Source: Bacteroidales bacterium
Lineage (GTDB): Bacteria > Bacteroidota > Bacteroidia > Bacteroidales > Muribaculaceae
NCBI GenBank assembly: GCA_910575545.1
Contig: CAJTFH010000010.1
Location: 1 to 64,000 of the forward strand
Reading direction: 5' to 3'
Length of the DNA: 64,000 nt
Positions 17,583 to 26,590 of this stretch are shown one piece after another. How positions within the stretch are numbered: position 1 is the stretch's first letter; each line of letters opens with the position of its first letter. A program made the translations under genes and the position numbers. Under the pieces are notes generated by a model. It ran no database searches. It worked only from the letters and a program-made list of their open reading frames with translations, and had not been told where the DNA came from.

Positions 17583-20195
17583 GTGAAAAAGATAGCTGTT
17601 GTCTGCGCAGGGTTGGTTTGCCTGACCCATAATTTGGAAATGAGGGCGGAGCGTCCGGATTCCGTATGGGTGTATCTGTATACTACTCCCGCCGGAAATA
17701 ATCATGACGGATTGCATTGGGCATGGTCGACAGATGGAACAAATTGGCTGTCGCCATTCCCGGAGAATAAATTGGTGTCGTCAGACTATGGAACCTGGGG
17801 TGCAGAGAAAAGAATGTTTTCTCCATATGCGATGCGGAGCAATGACGGTCAGTGGCATCTATTCTGGGGAGTGAGTGAAAAAGATAGAACATTCGCTCAC
17901 ACAACAACGTCTGATTTAATTAATTGGAAACCTCAAAGATATCCGGAACTTGGTCAGAAGCATGGGACCTGCCTATTGCCTGAGGCAGTGTATGATGTTG
18001 TTTCAAAACAGTATCTGGTTACATGGCTGACGGTTGAGGATGGAGATACTTTGGTTGCAGGATGCATGACGCCTGATTTAAAGACTTATTCTTCATCGAG
18101 AACGGTGCCCGGTAATGTGAGGCTTGGCAGCAGGGTTGCGATTCCCTCTGTGGCTGATGGCGCTACCGGGACGGTAGGCCGCATCAGCCGAGGTGAGCTT
18201 GATGCCCTTATCCGTAACGCTGAGGCCATAGAGTATCGCAGCAGACGGTATAATGAGCGCCCTTCCGATGATTCCGCTCGTTTCGCTGGAGTCAAGCCTT
18301 TGAATGCGCGACTGGTCGCGACTGATCCCCCCCGTGCTATCTCCCCCATGCTTATGGGTATATTTTTTGAGGATATAAGCCGTGCGGCTGACGGGGGGCT
18401 GTATGCAGAGCTTATACAGAACAGGGATTTTGAATATGTGCCGTCTGACCGCAAAGGGGATGACCCCAAGTGGAATCCTCGCCATTCCTGGTCGGTTGCA
18501 GGAGAGGGCATTTCATATGAAATCGATTCGGTCGGGGCGATTCATGAAAATAACCGGCATTATGCCGTGATTGAATCAGACGGATGTGGCGGAGCTGTTG
18601 TCAATTCGGGGTTCAACGGGATTCCTGTCAGGAAAGGGGAAAAATATGACCTGTCGTTATTTGCCAAAAGTTATGGCGAAGAGAAGCGACGGATTGCTTT
18701 CAAGGTAAGTCTGTGCGATTCAGATGGGAAAGAGCTGTGTTCGGCTAAGTTTAAAGCCGGAAATGGCTGGAGCAAGCAGACTGCTACCTTTAAAGCTGAT
18801 GCTTCGGTTGATAATGCCGTGCTGGCAATTGAACCTCTGAATGCCGGAAAGATGGCGGTTGACATGGTCTCTTTGTTCCCAAGAGATACATTCAAAGGGC
18901 GCAGAAACGGATTGCGTAGGGATCTGGCCGACAGCATCGCTGCTCTGTGTCCACGCTTTGTGCGTTTCCCTGGAGGATGTGTGGCGCATGGCGACGGATT
19001 AGGTAACATATACCGATGGAAAAACACGATAGGCCCGTTGGAAAGCCGTGTGCCACAGCGAAACATCTGGGGATACCATCAGACGGCGGGATTGGGCTAC
19101 CATGAATATTTCGAGTTCTGTGAAGATCTTGGGGCAGAACCTCTGCCGGTTGTTGCCGCCGGAGTGCCGTGTCAGAATTCATCATGCGGAGGTGCCGGCC
19201 AGCAGGGGGGCATACCGATGGATGAAATGCCTCAATATGTTCAGGATGTGCTCGATCTGGTTGAATATGCCAATGGCGATGCCCGCACCACCCGCTGGGG
19301 ACGTGAACGTGCGCGCAACGGCCACCCTGCACCTTTCAATCTCAAATATCTCGGTGTTGGCAATGAGGATTTGATTTCGGATGTGTTTGAACCCCGTTTC
19401 GAGATGATTTATAATGCAGTTAAGGAGCGTTATCCTGAAATTACTGTGATAGGAACTGTCGGCCCGTTCCATTCGGGTAGCGATTATGATGAGGGATGGG
19501 CGTTTGCCAAACGTCTGGGTGTGCCTATGGTAGATGAACATTACTATGAATCCCCATCGTGGTTCATATATAACCAGGATTTTTATGACGGATATGACCG
19601 CAAACGTCCGCATGTATATCTTGGAGAGTATGCCTCGCGGGGCAATGAGGTGTATAACGCATTGGCCGAAGCCGCCTATCTCTGCGGTGTTGAACGTAAC
19701 GGAGATGTTGTTGAGATGACCTCGTATGCACCTTTGCTTGCCAAAGAGGGGCAGACTGACTGGAATCCGGATTTGATTTATTTCACCAATACTGAGGTGC
19801 ATCCGACGGTCAATTATCGTGTGCAGCGTCTGTTTGGAGAGAATTGCGGCACGAAGGTGCTCCCGACGAAACTGTTGCCGGAAAATACAGGACGGAAATC
19901 TGTTACTGCCCGTCTGGCTTCATCGGTTGTTGTTGATGAAAAAGGAGATATCATAATCAAAATGGTCAATATCCTGCCGGTTGAGGTTTATGTTGATTTT
20001 GACCTTGATGGAATATTGTCGCAGCTGGGGTTGGATGTATCTGAACTTGACGGCATGAGCAGCAAAACGGTGTTGAGCGGCGAACCGACTTCGCGCAATG
20101 CATCGATGGCGGTATCGCAGGTTGATACCGGTTCCTTGTCGGAAATGCAAGTGCTCCCCCCTTATTCATTGTCGGTTTACCGTCTTGGTAGATGA
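17583..20195 (+). CDS. Alpha-L-arabinofuranosidase, GH51 with GH43-like N-terminus
   Basis: This 870-residue secreted enzyme starts with GTG and a signal peptide (about 1-21). Residues about 28-180 look like two or three blades of a GH43-type propeller (AWSTDGTNW, SPYAMRSNDGQWHLFWG), too short for a complete catalytic propeller. From about 235 it is a GH51 arabinofuranosidase: a carbohydrate-binding insert (about 300-435), then the TIM barrel with acid/base Glu595 (GVGNED) and nucleophile Glu682 (LGEYAS). It should release arabinose from plant arabinan or arabinoxylan in the periplasm or at the surface. It stands alone with its own promoter rather than in a polysaccharide utilization locus; no SusCD pair is adjacent. 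Confidence 0.85.
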   Translation: MKKIAVVCAGLVCLTHNLEMRAERPDSVWVYLYTTPAGNNHDGLHWAWSTDGTNWLSPFPENKLVSSDYGTWGAEKRMFSPYAMRSNDGQWHLFWGVSEKDRTFAHTTTSDLINWKPQRYPELGQKHGTCLLPEAVYDVVSKQYLVTWLTVEDGDTLVAGCMTPDLKTYSSSRTVPGNVRLGSRVAIPSVADGATGTVGRISRGELDALIRNAEAIEYRSRRYNERPSDDSARFAGVKPLNARLVATDPPRAISPMLMGIFFEDISRAADGGLYAELIQNRDFEYVPSDRKGDDPKWNPRHSWSVAGEGISYEIDSVGAIHENNRHYAVIESDGCGGAVVNSGFNGIPVRKGEKYDLSLFAKSYGEEKRRIAFKVSLCDSDGKELCSAKFKAGNGWSKQTATFKADASVDNAVLAIEPLNAGKMAVDMVSLFPRDTFKGRRNGLRRDLADSIAALCPRFVRFPGGCVAHGDGLGNIYRWKNTIGPLESRVPQRNIWGYHQTAGLGYHEYFEFCEDLGAEPLPVVAAGVPCQNSSCGGAGQQGGIPMDEMPQYVQDVLDLVEYANGDARTTRWGRERARNGHPAPFNLKYLGVGNEDLISDVFEPRFEMIYNAVKERYPEITVIGTVGPFHSGSDYDEGWAFAKRLGVPMVDEHYYESPSWFIYNQDFYDGYDRKRPHVYLGEYASRGNEVYNALAEAAYLCGVERNGDVVEMTSYAPLLAKEGQTDWNPDLIYFTNTEVHPTVNYRVQRLFGENCGTKVLPTKLLPENTGRKSVTARLASSVVVDEKGDIIIKMVNILPVEVYVDFDLDGILSQLGLDVSELDGMSSKTVLSGEPTSRNASMAVSQVDTGSLSEMQVLPPYSLSVYRLGR

Positions 20196-20222
20196 CTTAA
20201 TTGTCTGAAAAAAGATTTAAAG

Positions 20223-20585
20223 ATGTATTATGTGAAAAAACGGATGGAGGTGGCCGGTTGCCATCGGCTGAACCTGTCGTATGAAAGCAAATGTGCGAAT
20301 ATACATGGGCATAACTGGGTGATAACGGTTTATTGCAAATCAGAGACCCTCAATGGCGATGGGATGGTTGCGGATTTCACGCATATCAAGGAGTGTATCC
20401 ATAACTATCTTGACCATGGCGATTTCAATGCCCTGCTCCCGTTTAACCCTACGGCTGAGAATATTGCCCGTTGGGTGACCGAGCAGATTCCGGAGTGTTA
20501 CATGGCTTCGGTGCAGGAATCGGAAGGGAATGTGGCTGTTTATGTTGATGAGGCAGCAGGGAGCGGGGAGTGCCATTTGTTTTGA
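20223..20585 (+). CDS. queD: 6-carboxy-5,6,7,8-tetrahydropterin synthase
   Basis: QueD converts dihydroneopterin triphosphate to 6-carboxytetrahydropterin in queuosine synthesis. The 120-residue protein has the zinc histidines His14, His28 and His30 (HGHNW) and catalytic Cys24 (SKCANIHGH), plus the C-terminal VQESEGN glutamate motif near 99-105. These distinguish it from unrelated T-fold proteins; a PTPS-like enzyme is less likely because queE follows after 10 bases. Confidence 0.92.
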   Translation: MYYVKKRMEVAGCHRLNLSYESKCANIHGHNWVITVYCKSETLNGDGMVADFTHIKECIHNYLDHGDFNALLPFNPTAENIARWVTEQIPECYMASVQESEGNVAVYVDEAAGSGECHLF

Positions 20586-20595
20586 GTTTGGACTT

Positions 20596-21183
20596 ATGCG
20601 GATAAACGAAATATTCTATTCTTTGCAGGGGGAAGGTTATTGGACTGGTACTCCTGCTGTTTTTGTGCGTTTTTCGGGCTGTAATCTGAAATGTGGGTTT
20701 TGCGATACAGAACACGGCGGATTCGTTGATATGTCGGAAGAGGAGATTGTGGCTGCTGTTAATTCATTCCCGGCACGGCATGTTGTGCTGACCGGAGGGG
20801 AACCGGCGTTGCAAATTTCAGTTTCGTTGTTGTCACGCCTGAAGGGATATGGCAAATATGTGCAGATTGAAACCAACGGCACTATACCCGTTTCTGAAAA
20901 GGCTCTTGAAATGATTGATTGGGTGACATGTTCGCCAAAAGACATGCCGGTGGTAATCGGCAGGGTGGATGAAGTGAAAATGGTGTTTGAGAATCCGCAA
21001 CAGGATATGGACTATGCAACCCGGCTGGCTGCGAACCACGGGGCTGTGGCCATGTTGCAGCCATGCGATGTGAAAGATGGGCTACGGAACCGGGAGATTG
21101 CGTCGGCGGCTGTAGAGTATGTGAAATCACACCCTGTGTGGCGTTTGTCGCTGCAGACACATAAGATGCTCGACATCCGTTAG
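20596..21183 (+). CDS. queE: 7-carboxy-7-deazaguanine synthase
   Basis: QueE is the radical SAM enzyme that turns 6-carboxytetrahydropterin into 7-carboxy-7-deazaguanine. From ATG 20596 the protein is 195 residues; the frame is open to 20530 but that would overlap queD. It opens with the family signature NEIFYSLQGEG, then the iron-sulfur motif C29-x3-C33-x2-C36 (CNLKCGFC) and the VVLTGGEPALQ segment near 65-75. It forms an operon with queD. queC and queF are not in the window. Confidence 0.94.
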   Translation: MRINEIFYSLQGEGYWTGTPAVFVRFSGCNLKCGFCDTEHGGFVDMSEEEIVAAVNSFPARHVVLTGGEPALQISVSLLSRLKGYGKYVQIETNGTIPVSEKALEMIDWVTCSPKDMPVVIGRVDEVKMVFENPQQDMDYATRLAANHGAVAMLQPCDVKDGLRNREIASAAVEYVKSHPVWRLSLQTHKMLDIR

Positions 21184-21194
21184 CAGTAGCGGTG

Positions 21195-21986
21195 TCAGCG
21201 ATTGCACGTTGTTTTGAAGCCATGGAGGCTGAAAAACAGCAGTCCGACCAATAGCGCCCCACCTATAATGTTGCCGATGGTTACGGGAATCAGATTTGAG
21301 AACATCGCAGCGATGCTGACATCTGCTCCTTCGAGCATTCCTGCCGGGATGAAGAACATGTTGGCAATGCTGTGTTCATAGCCTAACACAACGAATGTGC
21401 CTACCGGAATCCAGCATGCAATCATCTTTGCAGGCAGTGTTTTTACCATCAGGCCAATCCAGACCGCAAGACATACGCACCAGTTTGCTGCTATCCCTTT
21501 GAGCAGGGCTGTGGAGAACGGCAGCGCGGCTTTCGCTTCTGCAATTGAAACCACCGCATTGTGGTAGGGATTGACAGAGGTAAGGCCTGATGCATAGACG
21601 AACAGGTATGTGAAGGCCAGGGCACCCACGAAGTTAAATACCCAAACAATAAACCAATGTTGCAGCACCTTCAGGAATCCGTAGCGTTTTTTGCAGCATC
21701 CTGGCATCAGCACCGCGTTATTGCCGGTGAAAAGTTCTCCTCCCAGCATGACGATGAGGAAAAGGCCAACCGGGAAAAGTAGTCCGCTAATAAGTTTCTG
21801 GATTGCCGGATTTCCGGTTGCGGCAGGAATGCCATAACCTCCTGTTACGGATAATATTCCTCCCAAGGCAATAAACGCACCTGCCAGAATTGACAATACG
21901 GCCTGGCGTGTGACAGGGGTTGATATTTTTGTTGAGCCTATTTCTTCAACTTTGGTTATGAGTTCGGGATGATTCAGTATCGGCAT
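21195..21986 (-). CDS. Formate/nitrite-type (FNT) anion channel
   Basis: This 263-residue inner-membrane protein has six predicted helices and FNT hallmarks: GGELFTGNNAVL after helix 2, a central GIAANWCVCLAVW segment and GNIIGGALLVG near the C-terminus. FNT proteins pass formate, nitrite, lactate or other small monovalent acids. It lies 81 bases downstream of the butyrate kinase gene in the same direction, separated by a strong hairpin, so it may be a separate unit. The FocA-like sequence and the neighbouring acid-kinase pair suggest export of a fermentation acid, but the substrate cannot be read from the sequence. Confidence 0.85.
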   Translation of the reverse strand: MPILNHPELITKVEEIGSTKISTPVTRQAVLSILAGAFIALGGILSVTGGYGIPAATGNPAIQKLISGLLFPVGLFLIVMLGGELFTGNNAVLMPGCCKKRYGFLKVLQHWFIVWVFNFVGALAFTYLFVYASGLTSVNPYHNAVVSIAEAKAALPFSTALLKGIAANWCVCLAVWIGLMVKTLPAKMIACWIPVGTFVVLGYEHSIANMFFIPAGMLEGADVSIAAMFSNLIPVTIGNIIGGALLVGLLFFSLHGFKTTCNR

Positions 21987-22023
21987 TGTGTTGTATAATT
22001 GCAGTAATGATGGAAATAACAGA

Positions 22024-22050
22024 AGCCTGTCAGCATCATGCTGACAGGCT
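22024..22050 (-). terminator. Hairpin terminator after butyrate kinase
   Basis: AGCCTGTCAGC (22024-22034) pairs perfectly with GCTGACAGGCT (22040-22050) around a 5-base loop. Read leftward it is followed by a T-rich stretch, so it most likely ends the ptb-buk transcript before the FNT gene. Confidence 0.7.
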
Positions 22051-22067
22051 TTATATGTATTTGAATG

Positions 22068-23192
22068 TCAATTCAGCTGGGGTTCAGCACACGGCTGATG
22101 TGCCGTTTTTTTTTGAACGTAGACTTGTGTTGGCAGTTCGCCGGTAAGAGCCCCGAGAGCATTGAGGGCGAGAGCTTCAAGTTCATCCTCCCCGGGATAG
22201 ACATGCACGGGGGCAATGAAACTGATGAGGTCGAGAAGCCGCGATATCACATATTCCGAATAGGCAATGCCGCCGGTGATGAGGATGGCGTCGACTTTCC
22301 CTTTGAACACCGGGGTGAGGGCTGCGATGCTTTTGGCAATCTGATAAATCATGGCATCGAGCACGAGCTTGGCGTAGTCGTCGCCGTTTTCGATGCGGTT
22401 GATGATTTCAGGTATGTGGGTTGTTCCGAGATGGGCGGCAAGCCCGGCTTTTCCGCTTATCCGTTTTTTCAGCTCATCTTTTGTGTAGCGTCCGGAATAG
22501 CAGAGGTCAATCAGAGAGCCTGAGGGGAGGGTTCCGGCACGCTCGGGAGAGAATGGGCCTTCGCCGTCGAATGCGTTGTTGACGTCAACGGCTTTTCCGC
22601 CTTTATGCGCTCCGACCGATATTCCGCCACCTAGATGGCAGATTATAAGGTTTAGATCCTCATATTTCACGGGTTTGTCGGGGTGTTGTCTGGTCAGCTC
22701 TTTGGCGAATCGGCGTCCGATGGCCCGTTGGTTGAGCGCGTGCCATGTGGTTATGCGTGGCATAAGCGGTGAACCTGTCACTCGGGCCACTTCGTCCAGC
22801 TCGTCAACAACACCAGGGTCTGCGATATATGCTTTGCAGTTCAGGTCTTTTGCCAAGTCGTGGGCTATGAGGCATCCGAGATTGCAGGCGTGGCTGCGGC
22901 GCACGTTGTGGATGTCGCTGACCATGGCGTCGTTCACCTCGTAGACACCGCCGGGAATCGGGCGCAACAGCCCTCCTCGGCCGATTATGGCATCAAATTC
23001 AAATGGAATGCCATTGTCGGCCAATGCTTTTAACACTAAATTCTTGCGGAAATCGAACTGGTCGATAACTTTGGAAAACGGCTTGAGATCTTCAACGCTG
23101 TGCCTGATGCATGTGTTGAGCACGGGTGTTGTGTCGTCATACACGGCTAATTTGGTGGAAGTAGAGCCCGGGTTGATGGCAAGTATCTTCAT
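22068..23192 (-). CDS. buk: Butyrate kinase
   Basis: This 374-residue member of the acetate kinase fold has NPGSTSTK at 7-14 for phosphate binding, the GRGGLLRPIPGGVYEVN segment typical of butyrate kinases (about 71-87), CHLGGGISVGAH and the TGGIAYS segment near the C-terminus. It would make butyrate (or branched-chain acids) and ATP from the acyl phosphate. It follows the phosphotransbutyrylase gene after 36 bases. The segment GRGGLLRPIPGG and the lack of acetate-kinase motifs favour buk over ackA. Confidence 0.9.
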   Translation of the reverse strand: MKILAINPGSTSTKLAVYDDTTPVLNTCIRHSVEDLKPFSKVIDQFDFRKNLVLKALADNGIPFEFDAIIGRGGLLRPIPGGVYEVNDAMVSDIHNVRRSHACNLGCLIAHDLAKDLNCKAYIADPGVVDELDEVARVTGSPLMPRITTWHALNQRAIGRRFAKELTRQHPDKPVKYEDLNLIICHLGGGISVGAHKGGKAVDVNNAFDGEGPFSPERAGTLPSGSLIDLCYSGRYTKDELKKRISGKAGLAAHLGTTHIPEIINRIENGDDYAKLVLDAMIYQIAKSIAALTPVFKGKVDAILITGGIAYSEYVISRLLDLISFIAPVHVYPGEDELEALALNALGALTGELPTQVYVQKKTAHQPCAEPQLN

Positions 23193-23228
23193 GCTTGGTT
23201 TTGTTAATCGGAGTTAGTGTTTTGCTTG

Positions 23229-24137
23229 TCAGGCGCTGATGCAGGCCAACAGCATACTGTTGAATTTTGATTCGGGAGAATCGCTGCGCGACGGCAGTAT
23301 TATGGGGCATTGCGCTCCTTGTAGCATTCCGGCAATGGTTGCGTGGCCGAAGAATGTTATTGTCTTATAGAATGTGTTGCCAGACTCGATATTAGGGAAT
23401 ATCAGCAGGTCTGCATCGCCGCATACAGGAGAGGAGATGCCTTTCACCTGGGCGCTGTGAGTGTCACAGGCTGTTTTGACATCCATGGGGCCGCCTATCA
23501 TAACCGGCCCGAAATCGCCGTTAGCGGCCATCTCCTCAAGTTTCACATAATCAACGGAGTTAGGGAACTTCTCGTTGACTTTTTCTGTGAAGTGTATAAG
23601 GGCGACTTTAGGCTCTGTGATGCCGAATTTGCGGCATGTGGCCAAATCATATTTGATGATTTCGACACGCTGCTGCAGGGTAGGATAGGGGATTACGGCC
23701 ACATCTGAGAAAAAAAGCAGTTTATGGTAGCCGGGCACCTGGGCAACCGACAGATGGGTCAGAACGTTACCTTTGGGCAACAGGCCATGTTCCTTATTAA
23801 GGATGGCGCGCAGATAGTTGTCGGTGTTAACGAGGCCTTTCATCAGAATGTCGGCTTTCCCGCTTCTGACGACTTCAACAGCTGCCGCCGATATGGAGTC
23901 GGCATCGGAAGCATCAATAGCGTGAATGCCTGCCTTGCCGGATGCCAGTATCTTTTCCGGCAACTTGCTTTCAAGTGTATTGTCCCCTACAAGGATAAGT
24001 TCGGCTATATCTGCGTCAAGGGCCATTTCAAGCGCCTCGATAGAGCAATGGTCGGATGGATTTGCAACGGCAATCCGGCGTTTTTTGCCTGATGCCTTTA
24101 TGCATTCTGTCAGTTGTTCAAATGAGGTTATTAGCAT
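23229..24137 (-). CDS. ptb: Phosphate butyryltransferase
   Basis: Ptb exchanges CoA for phosphate on butyryl-CoA, feeding butyrate kinase. From the ATG at 24137 the protein is 302 residues, the normal size of the family; the frame extends to 24161 but only with a TTG start. The GLVNTDNYLRAILNKEHGL segment, FFSDVAVIPYPTL, GPMDVKTACDTHSA and ADLLIFPNIESGNTFYKTI are characteristic of phosphate acetyl/butaryl transferases. Gene order ptb-buk in one operon supports the butyryl assignment over phosphate acetyltransferase. No butyryl-CoA synthesis genes are in the window. Confidence 0.9.
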   Translation of the reverse strand: MLITSFEQLTECIKASGKKRRIAVANPSDHCSIEALEMALDADIAELILVGDNTLESKLPEKILASGKAGIHAIDASDADSISAAAVEVVRSGKADILMKGLVNTDNYLRAILNKEHGLLPKGNVLTHLSVAQVPGYHKLLFFSDVAVIPYPTLQQRVEIIKYDLATCRKFGITEPKVALIHFTEKVNEKFPNSVDYVKLEEMAANGDFGPVMIGGPMDVKTACDTHSAQVKGISSPVCGDADLLIFPNIESGNTFYKTITFFGHATIAGMLQGAQCPIILPSRSDSPESKFNSMLLACISA

Positions 24138-24797
24138 AAGGGGAGAATTGAGTTTTTGCAAATATCCGAATTATTTGGCAAATGTGCACTATATTTGGCT
24201 AAAAAAATGCAGAAGAAAAATGAAATTATTTTTGAGCTGATTTGAGCGTTTCGGAATTTTCTGGCACCGAAATGATTGAGATGTGTAGCTCATGTGCTGT
24301 ATATACGGGCGGATTATAATTTATGCTCCGTAAATAGTTGCACAAAAACGCAATAAGTGTGCAGTTGCTTGCAAACTCACTTTTCATAAAACCGCCGGTT
24401 TGTGTATGATGAGGTTTGTTTTTCAGCCAATATTCCATAACATAGTGGAAGAGACCAATCAATGGCCTCTTCCACCGGGAATATTAAATCAGATGAAGAG
24501 AATTCTGCAAAAGGGCTGATAAAGCATATCTCTGAAAATGGTGAATTTTCGGCGCGGTATGCATAGGGCAGCTTAGTATCCTTGAGATATGGCAAAGGTA
24601 GAGTAAAATTTTTAAACTCGCAAGCATTTTGCAAATATTTTTTACTTAATTTTGGCAAAATGCATCCTGGCGCGTGGTAGTGCGGAAAATATGCCAATAT
24701 ATTGCGGCGAACAACGAAAAAATGCTTAACTTTACGGCATGACGGCTTGTTTTGGGCTGTTATGCAATAAACATATTGAATCTATATATTGTCAGTC
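24138..24797. other. 660-bp intergenic region between ptb and SPFH gene
   Basis: Short frames on the minus strand (for example 24377-24697) give Cys/Pro-rich translations without family resemblance or nearby start context, so none is called. An interrupted hairpin is present at 24445-24475. TAATTTTG (24647-24654) and TAACTTTA (24727-24734) are candidate -7 boxes pointing rightward to the SPFH gene. A+T content is clearly higher than in the flanking genes. Confidence 0.5.
24445..24475. repeat. Inverted repeat GTGGAAGAG...CTCTTCCAC
   Basis: Arms at 24445-24453 and 24467-24475 are perfectly complementary, and two further inner base pairs follow after a mismatch, around an AATCAAT loop. No T-run follows on either strand, so it may be a structured RNA element or a remnant terminator. 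Confidence 0.5.
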
Positions 24798-25766
24798 ATG
24801 GAAAATAAAATCACAGACAATCCCGGCACGTTTCATGAAGAACGTGAATACCCATTCAAAGGGCTTTGCATATCAGGGTTTGCAATGTTGTTTTTCACAT
24901 TCATACTTATTCCGGCAATTATTGTGTCGGTGCTGTCGGCATGGGGTGACACGGCACCAGGGGTTGCCTATCCGGTAGCGGCTGTTGCATTCATTGTTTT
25001 CATTCTCGGTTGTATAGGGTATTTCACACAAGAGCCCAATGAAGCGCGTGTGATGATTTTTTTCGGTAAATATAAAGGCACATGCCGTCAGACCGGTTAT
25101 TATTGGGTAAACCCGTTTGTGTCGCGTAAGAAATTATCATTGCGAATCCGCAATATGGATATAGAGCCTATAAAGGTTAATGATAAAGTGGGCAATCCGG
25201 TGCTTATCGGCATGGTGCTGGTGTGGAAAATCAAAGACACGTATCGTGCGGTTTTTGATATCGATTCGCAGTCGTTGGTGAGCGGTGTTGGCGGAAGCTC
25301 CGTCAGCAACAGTGCTTTGGAAAAATTTGTCAGGATACAGAGTGATGCTGCGCTCAGAGAGGTTACAGGGCATTTCGCTTATGACCAGGTTGACGGGAAT
25401 CCGGAAGAACTTACGTTGCGCGACGGCGGCGACGAGATAAACGAACTTTTGGAGCGCAAAATCAATGAGCGCCTTGCCATTGCCGGTATGGAAGTGGTCG
25501 AGGCCAGGCTTAACTATCTGGCTTATGCTCCGGAGATTGCCGCTGTGATGCTTCGCCGCCAACAGGCTTCGGCTATTATTTCTGCACGTGAAAAGATTGT
25601 TGAAGGGGCTGTGAGCATGGTCAAGATGGCTCTTGACCGAATCGAGTCTGACGATGTTGCCAAGTTTGACGATGCCCGCAAAGCCGCTTTGGTGGGCAAT
25701 CTGTTAGTCGTGCTGTGTAGCGACGAACCTGCGCAGCCGGTTCTAAACACCGATTCCCACTGCTGA
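24798..25766 (+). CDS. SPFH/band-7 domain membrane protein
   Basis: This 322-residue protein has two closely spaced N-terminal membrane helices (about 23-47 and 55-75) and then an SPFH domain: NEARVMIFFGKYKGTCRQTGYYWVNPF near 80-106, followed by the strand-rich core and an Ala/Arg-rich coiled helix (MLRRQQASAIISAREKIVEGA) near 250-272. Such flotillin-like proteins scaffold membrane microdomains. The ATG at 24798 is chosen over an upstream in-frame TTG at 24789. No NfeD or protease partner is adjacent. Confidence 0.85.
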   Translation: MENKITDNPGTFHEEREYPFKGLCISGFAMLFFTFILIPAIIVSVLSAWGDTAPGVAYPVAAVAFIVFILGCIGYFTQEPNEARVMIFFGKYKGTCRQTGYYWVNPFVSRKKLSLRIRNMDIEPIKVNDKVGNPVLIGMVLVWKIKDTYRAVFDIDSQSLVSGVGGSSVSNSALEKFVRIQSDAALREVTGHFAYDQVDGNPEELTLRDGGDEINELLERKINERLAIAGMEVVEARLNYLAYAPEIAAVMLRRQQASAIISAREKIVEGAVSMVKMALDRIESDDVAKFDDARKAALVGNLLVVLCSDEPAQPVLNTDSHC

Positions 25767-25825
25767 TGTCAGCGGCTCATGCCGGCTTGTTAAACGTTGG
25801 GGGATAGACTGTTTGACGCTGATTT

Positions 25826-26554
25826 ATGCAGATGTGGAATCCATGGCATGGCTGCCACAAAATAAGTGCCGGATGCAAGCATTGTTACGTTTATCGTGAG
25901 GATGCGGCATTCGGCACATCTGTCCCTACCCATGAGGTTCGCAAAACAGCATCTTTCAATCTCCCTTTGAAGCGCGACCGCAACAAGAATTGGAAATTTC
26001 CTGCGGGATTCTCTTTCGCCCTATGCTTCACTTCAGATTTCCTGATAGAGGAGGCCGACGGTTGGCGTGGCCGGATTTGGGAGATAATACGTCAACGTAG
26101 CGATTGCACATTCTTTTTCTTCACCAAGCGCATAGAACGGCTTTGCCGATGTCTGCCCTCTGATTGGGGCGATGGTTACGGAAATGTGGCCATAGGGTGT
26201 ACGGTGGAAAACCAGGATCGCGCCGACTACAGGATGCCTATATTCCTTTCTATGCCTATCAGGCACAGGCTGGTTGTTGTTGCGCCGATGTTGGAAAAGA
26301 TCGATTTGAGCCGTTATCTCAACGCTGACGCGATTGAGGAGGTGTCAGTGGGTGGGGAATCGGGGAAATATGCACGTGCTCTCGATTTCGGCTGGGTTAT
26401 GGATATGCGCCGCCAGTGTGATGCGGCAGGAGTGCCGTTCTGTTTCCACCAGACGGGGTCATACCTTATCAAGGATGGACGGCAATATCATATCCCGCGG
26501 GAACATCAGCATTCCCAGGCCCGAAAGGCCGGACTAAATACGGCCGGCCGGTAG
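25826..26554 (+). CDS. DUF5131 (phage Gp37/Gp68-like) protein
   Basis: The 242-residue protein starts with WNPWHGCHKISAGCKHCYV, a C-x6-C-x2-C cluster near residues 10-20 characteristic of DUF5131, and continues with FALCFTSDFL, FFFFTKRIERL, VENQDRADYRMPIFL and SVGGESG segments that fit a radical-SAM-like barrel. The family is found in phages and bacteria and its reaction is unknown to me. It stands alone between the SPFH gene and a convergent HAD hydrolase, ending 36 bases from the latter. Confidence 0.8.
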   Translation: MQMWNPWHGCHKISAGCKHCYVYREDAAFGTSVPTHEVRKTASFNLPLKRDRNKNWKFPAGFSFALCFTSDFLIEEADGWRGRIWEIIRQRSDCTFFFFTKRIERLCRCLPSDWGDGYGNVAIGCTVENQDRADYRMPIFLSMPIRHRLVVVAPMLEKIDLSRYLNADAIEEVSVGGESGKYARALDFGWVMDMRRQCDAAGVPFCFHQTGSYLIKDGRQYHIPREHQHSQARKAGLNTAGR

Positions 26555-26590
26555 TCGGATGGCGTTTGACGATAGCTATTGAGCGCTCTT

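Noticed and set aside
24226-24462. 78-codon minus-strand frame in the same gap
   Set aside because: No recognisable features and it spans half of the inverted repeat.
24377-24697. 106-codon minus-strand frame in the large gap
   Set aside because: Pro/Ser/Cys-rich translation without signal, domain or ribosome site; likely chance in A+T-rich DNA.
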